Assembly (NCBI GenBank): GCA_036008325.1
Contig: DASYNW010000160.1
Coordinates: 1 to 13,431, forward strand
DNA: 13,431 nt
DNA from: AP-15 sp036008325
GTDB taxonomy: Bacteria > Pseudomonadota > Alphaproteobacteria > ATCC43930 > CGMCC-115725
Direction of reading: 5' to 3'
The position numbers were made by a program, and so were the translations under genes. Shown piece after piece: positions 5,629 through 13,431 of the stretch; the stretch's first letter is position 1, and each line of letters starts with the position of its first letter. The notes beneath the pieces are model-generated. The model saw only the letters and a program-made list of their open reading frames with translations. It was not told the DNA's origin and did not search any database.

Positions 5629-7062
5629 ATGAACGATCGCCCTCCTGCCGGGTTTTTCGAGGGTGTCTTCGACCGGACCCTGAGCAATCTGCGCGGCGCC
5701 TGGCGCGACATCGCGCTGTCGGCGCGCGGCGTGTTGACCCGGACCCCGCGGCCCGAGCTTTCCGGCGATGATATCGGCCGGCTGCGCGAGCAGATGCTGA
5801 GCTGTCTCGACGCGCGCGGCGGCGAGGTCACGGCGCGGGCGCGGGCAGCCGACCTCGGCCGCACCTATCTGTTGCTCGATGCCCATGGGCGCGAGCGCTT
5901 TTTGCGGCTGCTCGCCGGCGAGTTCGACGTCGACCGCGGCGAGATCGACCGCTGCTGCGCGGCCTTGGCCAATGCCGCCGGGCCGATCCCGCGCGCCGCC
6001 GCCGAGCGCGAGCTGCGCAATGCGCTGGAGCCGCAGCGGATCACCTTGCTGCGCCAGTTCAATGCGCTCCCCGAAGGCGTCAAGTTCCTGGTCGACCGTC
6101 GCGCCGAGCTGCTCGACCTCGGCCGCGGCGACCCATTGCTGCGCGGTCTCGAAGAGGATCTGAAGCGGCTGCTCGCCAACTGGTTCGACATCGGCTTTCT
6201 CGAGCTGAAGCGGATCGGCTGGGAGTCGCCGGCCGCCCTTCTCGAAAAGCTGATGGCCTACGAGGCGGTGCACGAGATCCGCAGCTGGACCGATCTGAAG
6301 AACCGGCTCGAAGCCGACCGCCGCTGTTTTGCCTTTTTCCACCCGCGCATGCCGGACGAGCCCTTGATCTTTGTCGAAGTGGCGCTGGTCGCGGGCATGG
6401 CAAGCGACATCGACGCGCTGCTCGACGAAGCCGCACCGGTCGGCGATCCGCAGGCCGCCGACACCGCGATCTTCTACTCGATTTCGAATTGCCAGCACGG
6501 TCTCGCCGGGATCAGCTTTGGCGACTTTCTGATCAAGCGCGTGGTCGACGCCTTGGCCAGGGACCTGCCGCGGCTCAAGGTGTTCGCGACCTTGTCGCCG
6601 GTGCCGGGGTTTCGCGCCTGGCTCGATCGCCAGGGCGAGGCGGCGCCCGAGGGCCTGCTGCTGCCGGCTGAGCGCACAGCACTCGAAGCGCTCGGCGACG
6701 GCATCGGCGAACGCGATCTAGGGGCGCTGCTCGACCGCACCGACCGCCATGCCGAGCCACAACTCGCCGCCGCGCTGCGCGAGCCGCTGTTGCGCCTGTG
6801 CGCGCGCTATCTGCTGCGTGAGCGGGCGCCGTCGGGGCGGGCGCTCGACCCGGTTGCGCATTTTCACCTGAGCAACGGCGCGCGCGTCGAGCAGCTGAAT
6901 TGGCAGGCCGACGTGTCGGCCAAGGGCCTCCAGCAATCGGCCGGGATCATGGTCAACTATCTCTATCGCCTCGCCGATATCGAAGCCAACCACGAGGCTT
7001 ATCGCGGCGAAGGCCGGGTCGCCGCCTCGGGCTCGCTGCGCGCCTTGGCGCGGACCGGCTGA
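5629..7062 (+). CDS. Malonyl-CoA decarboxylase
   Basis: The enzyme converts malonyl-CoA to acetyl-CoA and CO2. With the ATG at 5629 it has 477 residues, close to the size of bacterial and mammalian members. The N-terminal part is the all-helical MCD_N-type domain. The C-terminal catalytic domain shows IFYSISNCQHGL, where the second serine (codon 6484-6486) fits the catalytic Ser of human MCD. It also shows HFHLSNGARVEQLNW, where the second His (codon 6865-6867) fits the catalytic His. The end DVSAKGLQQSAGIMVNYLYRL is also family-typical. The same frame is open up to a TTG at 5563 that overlaps the end of nnr, with a GGGGAAG before it. I prefer 5629, or the ATG at 5620, because the extra stretch is low-complexity and less GC-rich at third positions. 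No matB or dicarboxylate-carrier gene adjoins it, so here it may act in malonyl-CoA turnover rather than malonate use. Confidence 0.93.
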   Translation: MNDRPPAGFFEGVFDRTLSNLRGAWRDIALSARGVLTRTPRPELSGDDIGRLREQMLSCLDARGGEVTARARAADLGRTYLLLDAHGRERFLRLLAGEFDVDRGEIDRCCAALANAAGPIPRAAAERELRNALEPQRITLLRQFNALPEGVKFLVDRRAELLDLGRGDPLLRGLEEDLKRLLANWFDIGFLELKRIGWESPAALLEKLMAYEAVHEIRSWTDLKNRLEADRRCFAFFHPRMPDEPLIFVEVALVAGMASDIDALLDEAAPVGDPQAADTAIFYSISNCQHGLAGISFGDFLIKRVVDALARDLPRLKVFATLSPVPGFRAWLDRQGEAAPEGLLLPAERTALEALGDGIGERDLGALLDRTDRHAEPQLAAALREPLLRLCARYLLRERAPSGRALDPVAHFHLSNGARVEQLNWQADVSAKGLQQSAGIMVNYLYRLADIEANHEAYRGEGRVAASGSLRALARTG

Positions 7063-7260
7063 GGCTCGCCCGGTGCCCGAGGGTGACGAGCAGCAGGGCT
7101 GCGGCGCAGAGATGCGGCCGATCTTGATCGCAGCCCCTTGCCGAACCACGTCAGGAGCCGCCGTCCCGCGCGGGCGCAGCCCGTCTAGGTGCCCGAACAT
7201 GTCTGTGGTAAGAACCCCGCTTCGGCTGGGCCGACCTGGCCGCTCCGGCCGATTGCCGCG

Positions 7261-7345
7261 GCGGGCGTGGCGGAACTGGCAGACGCACTGGATTTAGGTT
7301 CCAGCGATGCAAATCGTGGGGGTTCAAATCCCCCCGCCCGCACCA
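7261..7345 (+). tRNA. tRNA-Leu (anticodon TAG)
   Basis: The sequence folds as a class II tRNA. The acceptor stem is GCGGGCG (7261-7267) with CGCCCGC (7335-7341), discriminator A, and encoded CCA at 7343-7345. The anticodon stem is CTGGA/TCCAG with loop TTTAGGT, anticodon TAG, which reads CUA/CUG leucine codons. A variable arm pairs CGAT with ATCG. The T-arm is GGGGGTTCAAATCCCCC. It lies between the malonyl-CoA decarboxylase gene and tig. In the 198 bp upstream (7063-7260) I see no gene and no convincing promoter. Confidence 0.97.
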
Positions 7346-7376
7346 GGGCGTGCCAAGATCCATGGGCGTGCCAAGA
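7346..7376 (+). repeat. two direct copies of a 13-bp unit after tRNA-Leu
   Basis: GGGCGTGCCAAGA occurs at 7346-7358 and again at 7364-7376, an 18-bp period, starting at the base after the tRNA CCA. The bases following the copies also resemble each other (TCCAT and ATCATT). The rest of the stretch to the tig start holds only a short out-of-frame ORF with no support. Confidence 0.7.
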
Positions 7377-7516
7377 ATCATTGTCGAGAGGCGGGTGCCG
7401 ATGAAACGCTTGGGGTCGATCCAACGGATCCGGCGGTGGCCGGATCGCGAGGCGGGTACCGGAAGGGAAGGCCGCGCCGCGTCCGACGGCGGCGGCGGCA
7501 ATGCGGGCGGCATTCG

Positions 7517-9079
7517 ATGCGGGTGACCGAAACCAGCGCCGAGGGGCTGACCCGCGAGTTCCGCGTCGTCGTCCCGGCCGGCGAGCTCGAGGACAAGGTC
7601 GCAACTCGCCTCGACGAGCTCGGCCGCACCATCCGCCTGCCGGGCTTCCGCCCCGGCAAGGTGCCGATGCAGATTCTGCGCCGGCGCTATGGCGCCACGG
7701 TTCTGCGCGAGGTCCTGGAAAGCACGGTGCAAGGCAGCTCGGCCGACACGATCAGCGAGCACAATCTGCGCCCGGCCCTGCCGCCCAAGGTCGACCTCGT
7801 CTCGTTCGGCGAAGGCGCCGACCTAGAATACAAGATGCTGGTCGAAATCCTGCCCGAGATCCCCGATCCGAATTTCGCCGATCTCGGCATCGAGCGGCTG
7901 GTGGTCGAGGTGCCGCCGGAGAGCGTCGAGGCGGCAATCGAGCGGATCGCCGAACAGCAGCGCAAATCGACGCCGGTCGAGCGCCCGGCGCAAACGGGCG
8001 ACATCCTCGTCGTCGATGTCGAGGGGCGGGTCGGCGGCCAGGAAATCCCGGGCGCCGCCGGCAAAGACCGCCAGATAACACTCGGCAGCGGCGGCTTCAT
8101 CCCCGGCTTCGAAGAGCAGCTGATCGGCGCCGCGGCGGGCGAGCACCGCACCGTGCGCTCGACCTTCCCCGAGGATTATGCGGCCGCCGATCTGGCCGGC
8201 AAGGAGGCGGAATTCGCGGTCGATGTGAAGGAGGTGCGCGAGCGCGCGCCGCTTGCCATCGACGACGAGCTCGGCAAGGCGGTCGGGCTCGAAACCCTGG
8301 CCGAGCTGCGCCAGGAGGTCCAGCAGCAGATGGAGCGCGACTACGCGCTCGCCGCCCGTTTGCGCCTGAAGCGGACCTTGCTCGACAAGCTCGCCGAGCG
8401 TTACGATTTCGGCGTCCCGCCGGGCATGGTCGAGCTCGAGTTCAACAATATCTGGGCGCAGCACCAGAGCGAGAGCGCGGCGCAGCGCGAGGGCGACGAG
8501 CCCGGCAGCGACGCCTCGGCCGGCGATGCCCCGAGCGGCGATGCCCCGAGCGGCGATACTCTTGCGGCGCCGGGCGAAGGCGCCCAGCCGGCGGCCGAGG
8601 CGGCCTTGCCGGATCCGGCTGCCGATGATGCGGCGACGCCTGCTGTCGAGCCGGGCGGTGACGAGGAGGTCGGGACAGGCGCCGGCGAGGGGGGAGTGGC
8701 CGAGCAGAGCCTCAAGGCCGAATACCGCAGGATCGCCGAGCGCCGGGTGCGGCTCGGTCTGCTCCTTGCCGAAGTCGGCCGCGCCAACAACATCACCGTC
8801 ACCCAGGACGAGATCAATCAGGCGATCACCCGCGAGGTCCGACGCCATCCCGGCTACGAGCGCCAGGCTCTCGATTTCTACCGCCAGAACCCCGAGGCGG
8901 TGGCCAATCTGCGGGCGCCGATTTTCGAGGACAAGGTGGTCGATTTCATCGTCGAGCTGGCCAAGGTCGAAGAGCGCCGGGTGAGCCCCCAGGAGCTGCT
9001 GGCCATGCCCGATCCCGACGGCGACAATGCCGCTGCCTCCGGCCCGCCGGCAAGCGCGCCCAACGAGCCGTCGGGCTGA
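7517..9079 (+). CDS. tig: Trigger factor, ribosome-bound chaperone and peptidyl-prolyl isomerase
   Basis: Trigger factor binds the ribosome at the exit tunnel and helps new proteins fold. The start at ATG 7517 gives 520 residues and begins with the normal MRVTETSAEGLTREF. The open frame continues upstream, but that part runs through tRNA-Leu. The N-terminal domain carries the ribosome-binding signature GFRPGKVP at residues 43-50. The FKBP-like isomerase domain spans about 150-245, with GDILVVDVEG, GSGGFIPGFEEQL and FPEDY. The C-terminal chaperone arms contain RRIAERRVRLGLLLAEVG and ITREVRRHPGYE. The protein is longer than the usual 430-490 residues, chiefly because residues 326-398 are an inserted low-complexity stretch with 17 Asp/Glu and no Lys, Arg or aromatic residue. 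The tail is also Pro/Ala/Ser-rich. The ribosome-binding site is weak. clpP follows 57 nt downstream, the classic tig-clpP-clpX-lon order. Confidence 0.96.
   Translation: MRVTETSAEGLTREFRVVVPAGELEDKVATRLDELGRTIRLPGFRPGKVPMQILRRRYGATVLREVLESTVQGSSADTISEHNLRPALPPKVDLVSFGEGADLEYKMLVEILPEIPDPNFADLGIERLVVEVPPESVEAAIERIAEQQRKSTPVERPAQTGDILVVDVEGRVGGQEIPGAAGKDRQITLGSGGFIPGFEEQLIGAAAGEHRTVRSTFPEDYAAADLAGKEAEFAVDVKEVRERAPLAIDDELGKAVGLETLAELRQEVQQQMERDYALAARLRLKRTLLDKLAERYDFGVPPGMVELEFNNIWAQHQSESAAQREGDEPGSDASAGDAPSGDAPSGDTLAAPGEGAQPAAEAALPDPAADDAATPAVEPGGDEEVGTGAGEGGVAEQSLKAEYRRIAERRVRLGLLLAEVGRANNITVTQDEINQAITREVRRHPGYERQALDFYRQNPEAVANLRAPIFEDKVVDFIVELAKVEERRVSPQELLAMPDPDGDNAAASGPPASAPNEPSG
8522..8557 (+). 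repeat. 15-bp tandem repeat inside tig
   Basis: The unit GGCGATGCCCCGAGC occurs in two exact copies (8522-8536 and 8537-8551), followed by the first six bases of a third. It encodes Gly-Asp-Ala-Pro-Ser twice and then Gly-Asp. A degenerate earlier copy is suggested by the preceding SDASA. In-frame repeat expansion is a simple explanation for part of the trigger-factor insertion. Confidence 0.85.
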
Positions 9080-9100
9080 CCCGATCCTACCCTACCCGTG

Positions 9101-9116
9101 CGCCGCCGGTGCGGCG
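9101..9116 (+). promoter_or_regulatory. short GC hairpin in the tig-clpP spacer
   Basis: CGCCGC (9101-9106) pairs with GCGGCG (9111-9116) around a CGGT tetraloop. It ends 7 nt before the clpP ribosome-binding site (GAGGAGA, 9124-9130). No U-run follows, so it is not a typical terminator. It may be an RNA processing or stability element, or chance in GC-rich DNA. Confidence 0.25.
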
Positions 9117-9136
9117 TTGCCCCGAGGAGACCGCCA

Positions 9137-9778
9137 ATGTCGGACTATTTCGAACAGCACATGAACAATCTGGTTCCGATGGTCGTCGAGCAGACCAATC
9201 GCGGCGAGCGCGCCTACGACATCTACTCGCGTCTGTTGCGGGAGCGGATCATCTTTCTCGTCGGGCCGATCCACGATTCCGTCGCCAGCCTGATCTGCGC
9301 CCAGCTGTTGTTCCTCGAAGCGGACAACCCGAACAAGGACATCAATTTCTACATCAACTCGCCGGGCGGGGTGGTGACCTCGAGCCTCGCCATCTACGAT
9401 ACGATGCAATATATCCGCTCGCCGGTGGCGACGGTGTGCATCGGCCAGGCCGCCTCCGCAGGCTCGTTGCTGCTCGCCGCCGGGGCCGCCGGCAAACGCT
9501 ACTCGCTGCCGAACTCGCGAATCATGATCCACCAGCCCTCTGGCGGCGCCCAAGGGCAGGCCACCGACATCGAGATCCAGGCGCGCGAGATCCTGGCGCT
9601 GCGGGCCAGGCTGAACGAGATCTACGTCAAACATACCGGCCAGCCGCTCGAAGCAATCCAATCTGCGCTCGAGCGCGACAAGTTCCTGTCGCCGTTCGAG
9701 GCCAAGGAGTTCGGCCTGATCGACGAGGTGGTCGAAAGCCGGCCCAACCGCGACGAAGCGGAAAAGGGCTTCAAATAG
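9137..9778 (+). CDS. clpP: ClpP, proteolytic subunit of the ATP-dependent Clp protease
   Basis: ClpP forms a 14-subunit barrel with serine-protease sites inside and degrades proteins fed to it by ClpX or ClpA. The 213-residue product is of normal length. The catalytic triad is visible as Ser107 (in GQAASAG), His132 (in MIHQPSGG) and Asp181 (in RDKFLSP). NSPGG at 74-78 lies in the substrate-binding strand region. The ATG at 9137 has a strong GAGGAGA 6 nt upstream. An in-frame GTG at 9098 would add 13 Arg-rich residues unlike any ClpP, so I reject it. The gene is 57 nt after tig and 230 nt before clpX. The wider clpP-clpX gap contains a hairpin and a promoter candidate. Confidence 0.98.
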   Translation: MSDYFEQHMNNLVPMVVEQTNRGERAYDIYSRLLRERIIFLVGPIHDSVASLICAQLLFLEADNPNKDINFYINSPGGVVTSSLAIYDTMQYIRSPVATVCIGQAASAGSLLLAAGAAGKRYSLPNSRIMIHQPSGGAQGQATDIEIQAREILALRARLNEIYVKHTGQPLEAIQSALERDKFLSPFEAKEFGLIDEVVESRPNRDEAEKGFK

Positions 9779-9787
9779 GGCTGGGTC

Positions 9788-9820
9788 CGCCGCCGCGCCG
9801 GCGCCGGGGTAGCGGCGGCG
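9788..9820 (+). terminator. strong GC hairpin after clpP
   Basis: CGCCGCCGC (9788-9796) pairs perfectly with GCGGCGGCG (9812-9820), a 9-bp stem around a 15-nt GC-rich loop. It starts 9 bp after the clpP stop. No U-run follows, so it may attenuate or stabilise the clpP 3' end rather than act as an intrinsic terminator. Confidence 0.4.
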
Positions 9821-9842
9821 CTGAACGATCATGATTAAGTAG

Positions 9843-9870
9843 TTGTTGATCGGCTGCGAGCACATATACT
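9843..9870 (+). promoter_or_regulatory. promoter candidate for clpX
   Basis: TTGTTG (9843-9848) and TATACT (9865-9870) are 16 bp apart in a distinctly A/T-rich island within the 230-bp clpP-clpX gap, right after the hairpin. The -10 matches five of six consensus bases; the -35 matches three. It would let clpX be transcribed apart from clpP and would leave a leader of roughly 130 nt. Confidence 0.45.
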
Positions 9871-10008
9871 CGATCGAGCGGCGGGGCGGTGCGGCGGCGC
9901 CTGGTACGCCGGCCGCAGATGGCCGACGGCGCGCAGGCCCGGTGGGCCGAACCGGAGAGGAAGGGGCTGGAGAGGCGGGCGCGCGTCTCGGCGGATGACG
10001 GAGTGGCG

Positions 10009-11274
<1,266 letters not shown>

Positions 11275-11340
11275 TCGCGGCGCGGGCGACCGCGGCGCGG
11301 TTGACCCCGGCGCGGCGCGAGCTGCGGCAAGGCCGCTCGT

Positions 11341-11372
11341 CTTGACTGCCGGCAAAGCCGGGCCAACCTAAA
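11341..11372 (+). promoter_or_regulatory. weak promoter candidate upstream of lon
   Basis: CTTGACT at 11341-11347 is a good -35 element and resembles the start of alphaproteobacterial heat-shock (RpoH) promoters. The best -10 (CCTAAA, 11367-11372) is poor and sits 19 bp away. A 5-bp hairpin, CCGGC/GCCGG around AAA, lies between them. Lon genes are often heat-induced, but the evidence here is thin. Confidence 0.22.
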
Positions 11373-11435
11373 GACGGCATGCCTGTTTCCGGCCGCCCGG
11401 CTCGCTCCGGGATGGCATTATGAAAAAGAGGGCTC

Positions 11436-13431
11436 ATGTTAGAACTCGTGCGCGGTGCGCTCTACCCGGTCCTGCCCCTTCGCGACATCGTCGTCTTTCC
11501 GCACATGATCGTGCCGCTGTTTGTCGGACGCGAAAAATCGGTGCGCGCCCTCGAGGATGTGATGAAGGATGACAAGCAGATCCTGCTGGTCAGCCAGAAG
11601 AACGCCGCCCAGGACGATCCCGGCACCGCCGACATCTATACCGTGGGCACGGTCGGCACCGTGCTCCAGCTGCTGAAGCTGCCGGACGGCACGGTCAAGG
11701 TGCTGGTCGAGGGCGCACGGCGCGCCCAGATCACCCGGTTCGCCGAAAACGAGGCGTTCTTTCAGGCCTATGCCGATCCGATTGCCGAGAAGACGGGCGA
11801 ATCGCAGGAGATGTCGGCGCTGGCGCGCACCGTGGTGGCGCAGTTCGAGCAGTACATCAAGCTCAACAAGAAGATCCCGCCCGAGGTGCTGGTTTCGATC
11901 AACCAGATCGACGACCCGGCCAAGCTCGCCGACACGGTCGCCTCGCATTTGAGCTTGAAGATTCCGGAAAAGCAGGAGCTGCTCGAAACCGAAGCGGTCT
12001 CCGAGCGCCTGGAAAAGGTGTTCGGCTACATGGAGGGCGAGATCGGCGTCCTGCAGGTCGAAAAACGGATCCGCAGCCGGGTCAAGCGGCAAATGGAGAA
12101 GACCCAGCGCGAGTACTACCTCAACGAGCAGATGAAGGCGATCCAGAAGGAGCTCGGCGAGGGCGAAGACGGCCGCGACGAGATGGCCGAGCTCGAAGAG
12201 CGGATCAATAAGACCGCGTTTTCCAAGGAGGCGCGCGACAAGGCCACCGCCGAGCTCAAAAAGCTCAGGAGCATGAGCCCGATGTCGGCCGAGGCGACGG
12301 TGGTGCGCAACTACCTCGACTGGCTCTTATCGGTGCCGTGGCACAACCGCACCAAGATCAAGCGCGACATCAAGGCCGCCGAGAAGGTGCTCAACGCCGA
12401 CCATTTCGGGCTGGAAAAGGTCAAGGAGCGTATTCTCGAATACCTCGCGGTCCAGCAGCGCATCAAAAAGATGAAGGGTCCGATCCTGTGCCTGGTCGGC
12501 GCGCCCGGGGTGGGCAAGACCTCGCTCGGCAAATCGGTGGCGCGCGCCACCGGGCGCAACTTTGTCCGCATGTCGCTGGGCGGGGTGCGCGACGAAGCCG
12601 AAATTCGCGGCCACCGGCGAACCTATATCGGATCGATGCCGGGCAAGGTTCTGCAGGGTATGAAAAAAGCCAAATCGTCGAACCCGCTGTTCCTGCTCGA
12701 CGAGGTCGACAAGCTCGGCGCGGATTGGCGCGGCGACCCGTCCTCGGCCTTGCTCGAAGTGCTCGATCCCGAGCAGAACGGCTCGTTCAACGATCATTAT
12801 CTCGAGGTCGATTACGATCTGTCCGACGTGATGTTCGTCACCACGGCGAACACCTTGCGCATCCCGCAGCCCTTGCTCGACCGCATGGAGATCATCCGCA
12901 TCCCCGGCTATACCGAGGATGAAAAGGTCGAGATCGCCCGCCGCCACCTGATCCCAAAGCAGATGAGCGCGCACGGCATCCGCAAGACCGAATGGAGCAT
13001 CAGCGAGGACTCGATCCGCGATCTGATCCGCCATTATACGCGCGAGGCGGGAGTAAGAAATCTCGAGCGCGAGATCGCCAACCTGACCCGCAAGGCGATC
13101 AAGGACATTCTGATGAAGAAGGGCGAGCGGGTCGTCGTGACGCGCCGCAACCTCGAGAAGTACGCCGGCGTGCGGCGGTTCCGCTTCGGCGAAGCGGAGA
13201 GTGAGGATCTGGTGGGGGTCACCACCGGGCTTGCCTGGACCGAGGTCGGGGGCGAACTGCTGACGATCGAGGCGGTGACCCTGCCCGGCAAGGGGCGGGT
13301 TACGGCGACCGGAAAGCTCGGCGATGTCATGAAGGAGTCTGTCCAGGCGGCCGAGAGCTTTGTCAAATCGCGCAGCCAGGCCTATGGCATCAAGCAGGCG
13401 GATCTGGAGAAGAAGGACATTCATGTGCACG
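11436..13431 (+). CDS. lon: Lon, ATP-dependent AAA+ protease, 3' end cut by the window
   Basis: Lon is a cytosolic hexameric protease that degrades misfolded and regulatory proteins. The frame is open from ATG 11436 to the window edge, giving 665 residues with no stop or frameshift. The N-terminal substrate-binding domain starts LYPVLPLRDIVVFPHMIVPL. A long helical region with REYYLNEQMKAIQKELG follows. The AAA+ module has Walker A GAPGVGKT (355-362) and Walker B LLDEVDK with Asp422-Glu423. The last visible part is the start of the protease domain (GLAWTEVGGELLTIE and onwards). The catalytic Ser, expected near residue 678 by comparison with E. coli Lon, lies about 36 bp beyond the window, so activity residues cannot be checked. 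The ATG follows AGAGGG by about 4 nt; another ATG at 11420 is out of frame. It lies 161 bp after clpX. Confidence 0.97.
   Translation, partial: MLELVRGALYPVLPLRDIVVFPHMIVPLFVGREKSVRALEDVMKDDKQILLVSQKNAAQDDPGTADIYTVGTVGTVLQLLKLPDGTVKVLVEGARRAQITRFAENEAFFQAYADPIAEKTGESQEMSALARTVVAQFEQYIKLNKKIPPEVLVSINQIDDPAKLADTVASHLSLKIPEKQELLETEAVSERLEKVFGYMEGEIGVLQVEKRIRSRVKRQMEKTQREYYLNEQMKAIQKELGEGEDGRDEMAELEERINKTAFSKEARDKATAELKKLRSMSPMSAEATVVRNYLDWLLSVPWHNRTKIKRDIKAAEKVLNADHFGLEKVKERILEYLAVQQRIKKMKGPILCLVGAPGVGKTSLGKSVARATGRNFVRMSLGGVRDEAEIRGHRRTYIGSMPGKVLQGMKKAKSSNPLFLLDEVDKLGADWRGDPSSALLEVLDPEQNGSFNDHYLEVDYDLSDVMFVTTANTLRIPQPLLDRMEIIRIPGYTEDEKVEIARRHLIPKQMSAHGIRKTEWSISEDSIRDLIRHYTREAGVRNLEREIANLTRKAIKDILMKKGERVVVTRRNLEKYAGVRRFRFGEAESEDLVGVTTGLAWTEVGGELLTIEAVTLPGKGRVTATGKLGDVMKESVQAAESFVKSRSQAYGIKQADLEKKDIHVH

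Noticed and set aside
4077..5864. 595-codon minus-strand ORF opposite nnr
   Set aside because: It is antisense to a protein with all nnr motifs, has Arg/Gln/Gly-rich composition and no recognisable domain.
7063..7260. Possible small RNA or gene between malonyl-CoA decarboxylase and tRNA-Leu
   Set aside because: There is no convincing promoter, terminator or ribosome-binding site. Small GC hairpins are expected by chance at this base composition.
7307..7516. Upstream extension of the tig frame
   Set aside because: It starts inside tRNA-Leu, and the added residues have no counterpart in trigger factors.
7401..7525. Short ORF with ATG at 7401 between tRNA-Leu and tig
   Set aside because: It is Arg/Gly-rich, lacks a good ribosome-binding site and overlaps the tig start out of frame; no support for expression.
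8522..8557. Possible CRISPR-like or regulatory repeat
   Set aside because: The two short copies are adjacent with no spacers and lie in frame inside tig; they are a coding tandem repeat.
12327..13430. Long minus-strand ORF opposite lon
   Set aside because: Antisense shadow of the uninterrupted lon frame.

Overview
The window is a compact, very GC-rich stretch of chromosome. GC-rich third positions leave long open antisense frames behind almost every gene. The gene set and the order tRNA-Leu, tig, clpP, clpX, lon fit an alphaproteobacterium, probably near the Rhodospirillales. That placement rests on gene order and protein character, not on a database search.

Positions 1-3001 (minus strand) hold an apparent four-gene envelope metal-handling operon, transcribed from about 3045 leftwards. 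Its genes are a membrane-anchored DUF2946-type protein with a His/Cys-rich loop, an exported protein of unknown family that looks like a beta-barrel, CopC (periplasmic Cu(II) binder), and CopD (multi-pass membrane protein, cut by the window edge). A Fur-family regulator with a full set of Zur-type zinc ligands (3163-3615, plus strand) diverges from it. A sigma70-like promoter for the operon lies in the shared 161-bp intergenic region.

Positions 3616-3987 contain a convergent hairpin, a 35-codon gene for an extremely basic peptide, and tRNA-His(GTG) with encoded CCA, the last two on the minus strand. A promoter-like element precedes the tRNA.

Positions 4068-7062 (plus strand) hold nnr, the bifunctional NAD(P)H-hydrate repair enzyme, followed closely by malonyl-CoA decarboxylase. 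No matB-like malonyl-CoA synthetase is next to it.

Positions 7261-13431 (plus strand) hold tRNA-Leu(TAG) and then the protein-quality-control block. Trigger factor folds nascent chains at the ribosome, ClpP and ClpX form the ATP-dependent ClpXP protease, and Lon is a second AAA+ protease. Lon is cut by the window edge just before its catalytic serine. The trigger factor carries an unusual 73-residue acidic low-complexity insertion in its C-terminal chaperone region.

Most of the window is conserved housekeeping sequence. The parts that merit a second look are the metal-handling operon (an uncharacterised exported protein whose predicted mature N-terminus is histidine, a divergent Zur, and a possible CopD fusion), the trigger-factor insertion, and the 35-residue basic peptide. 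I found no CRISPR array, insertion sequence, phage gene or obvious new defence system.
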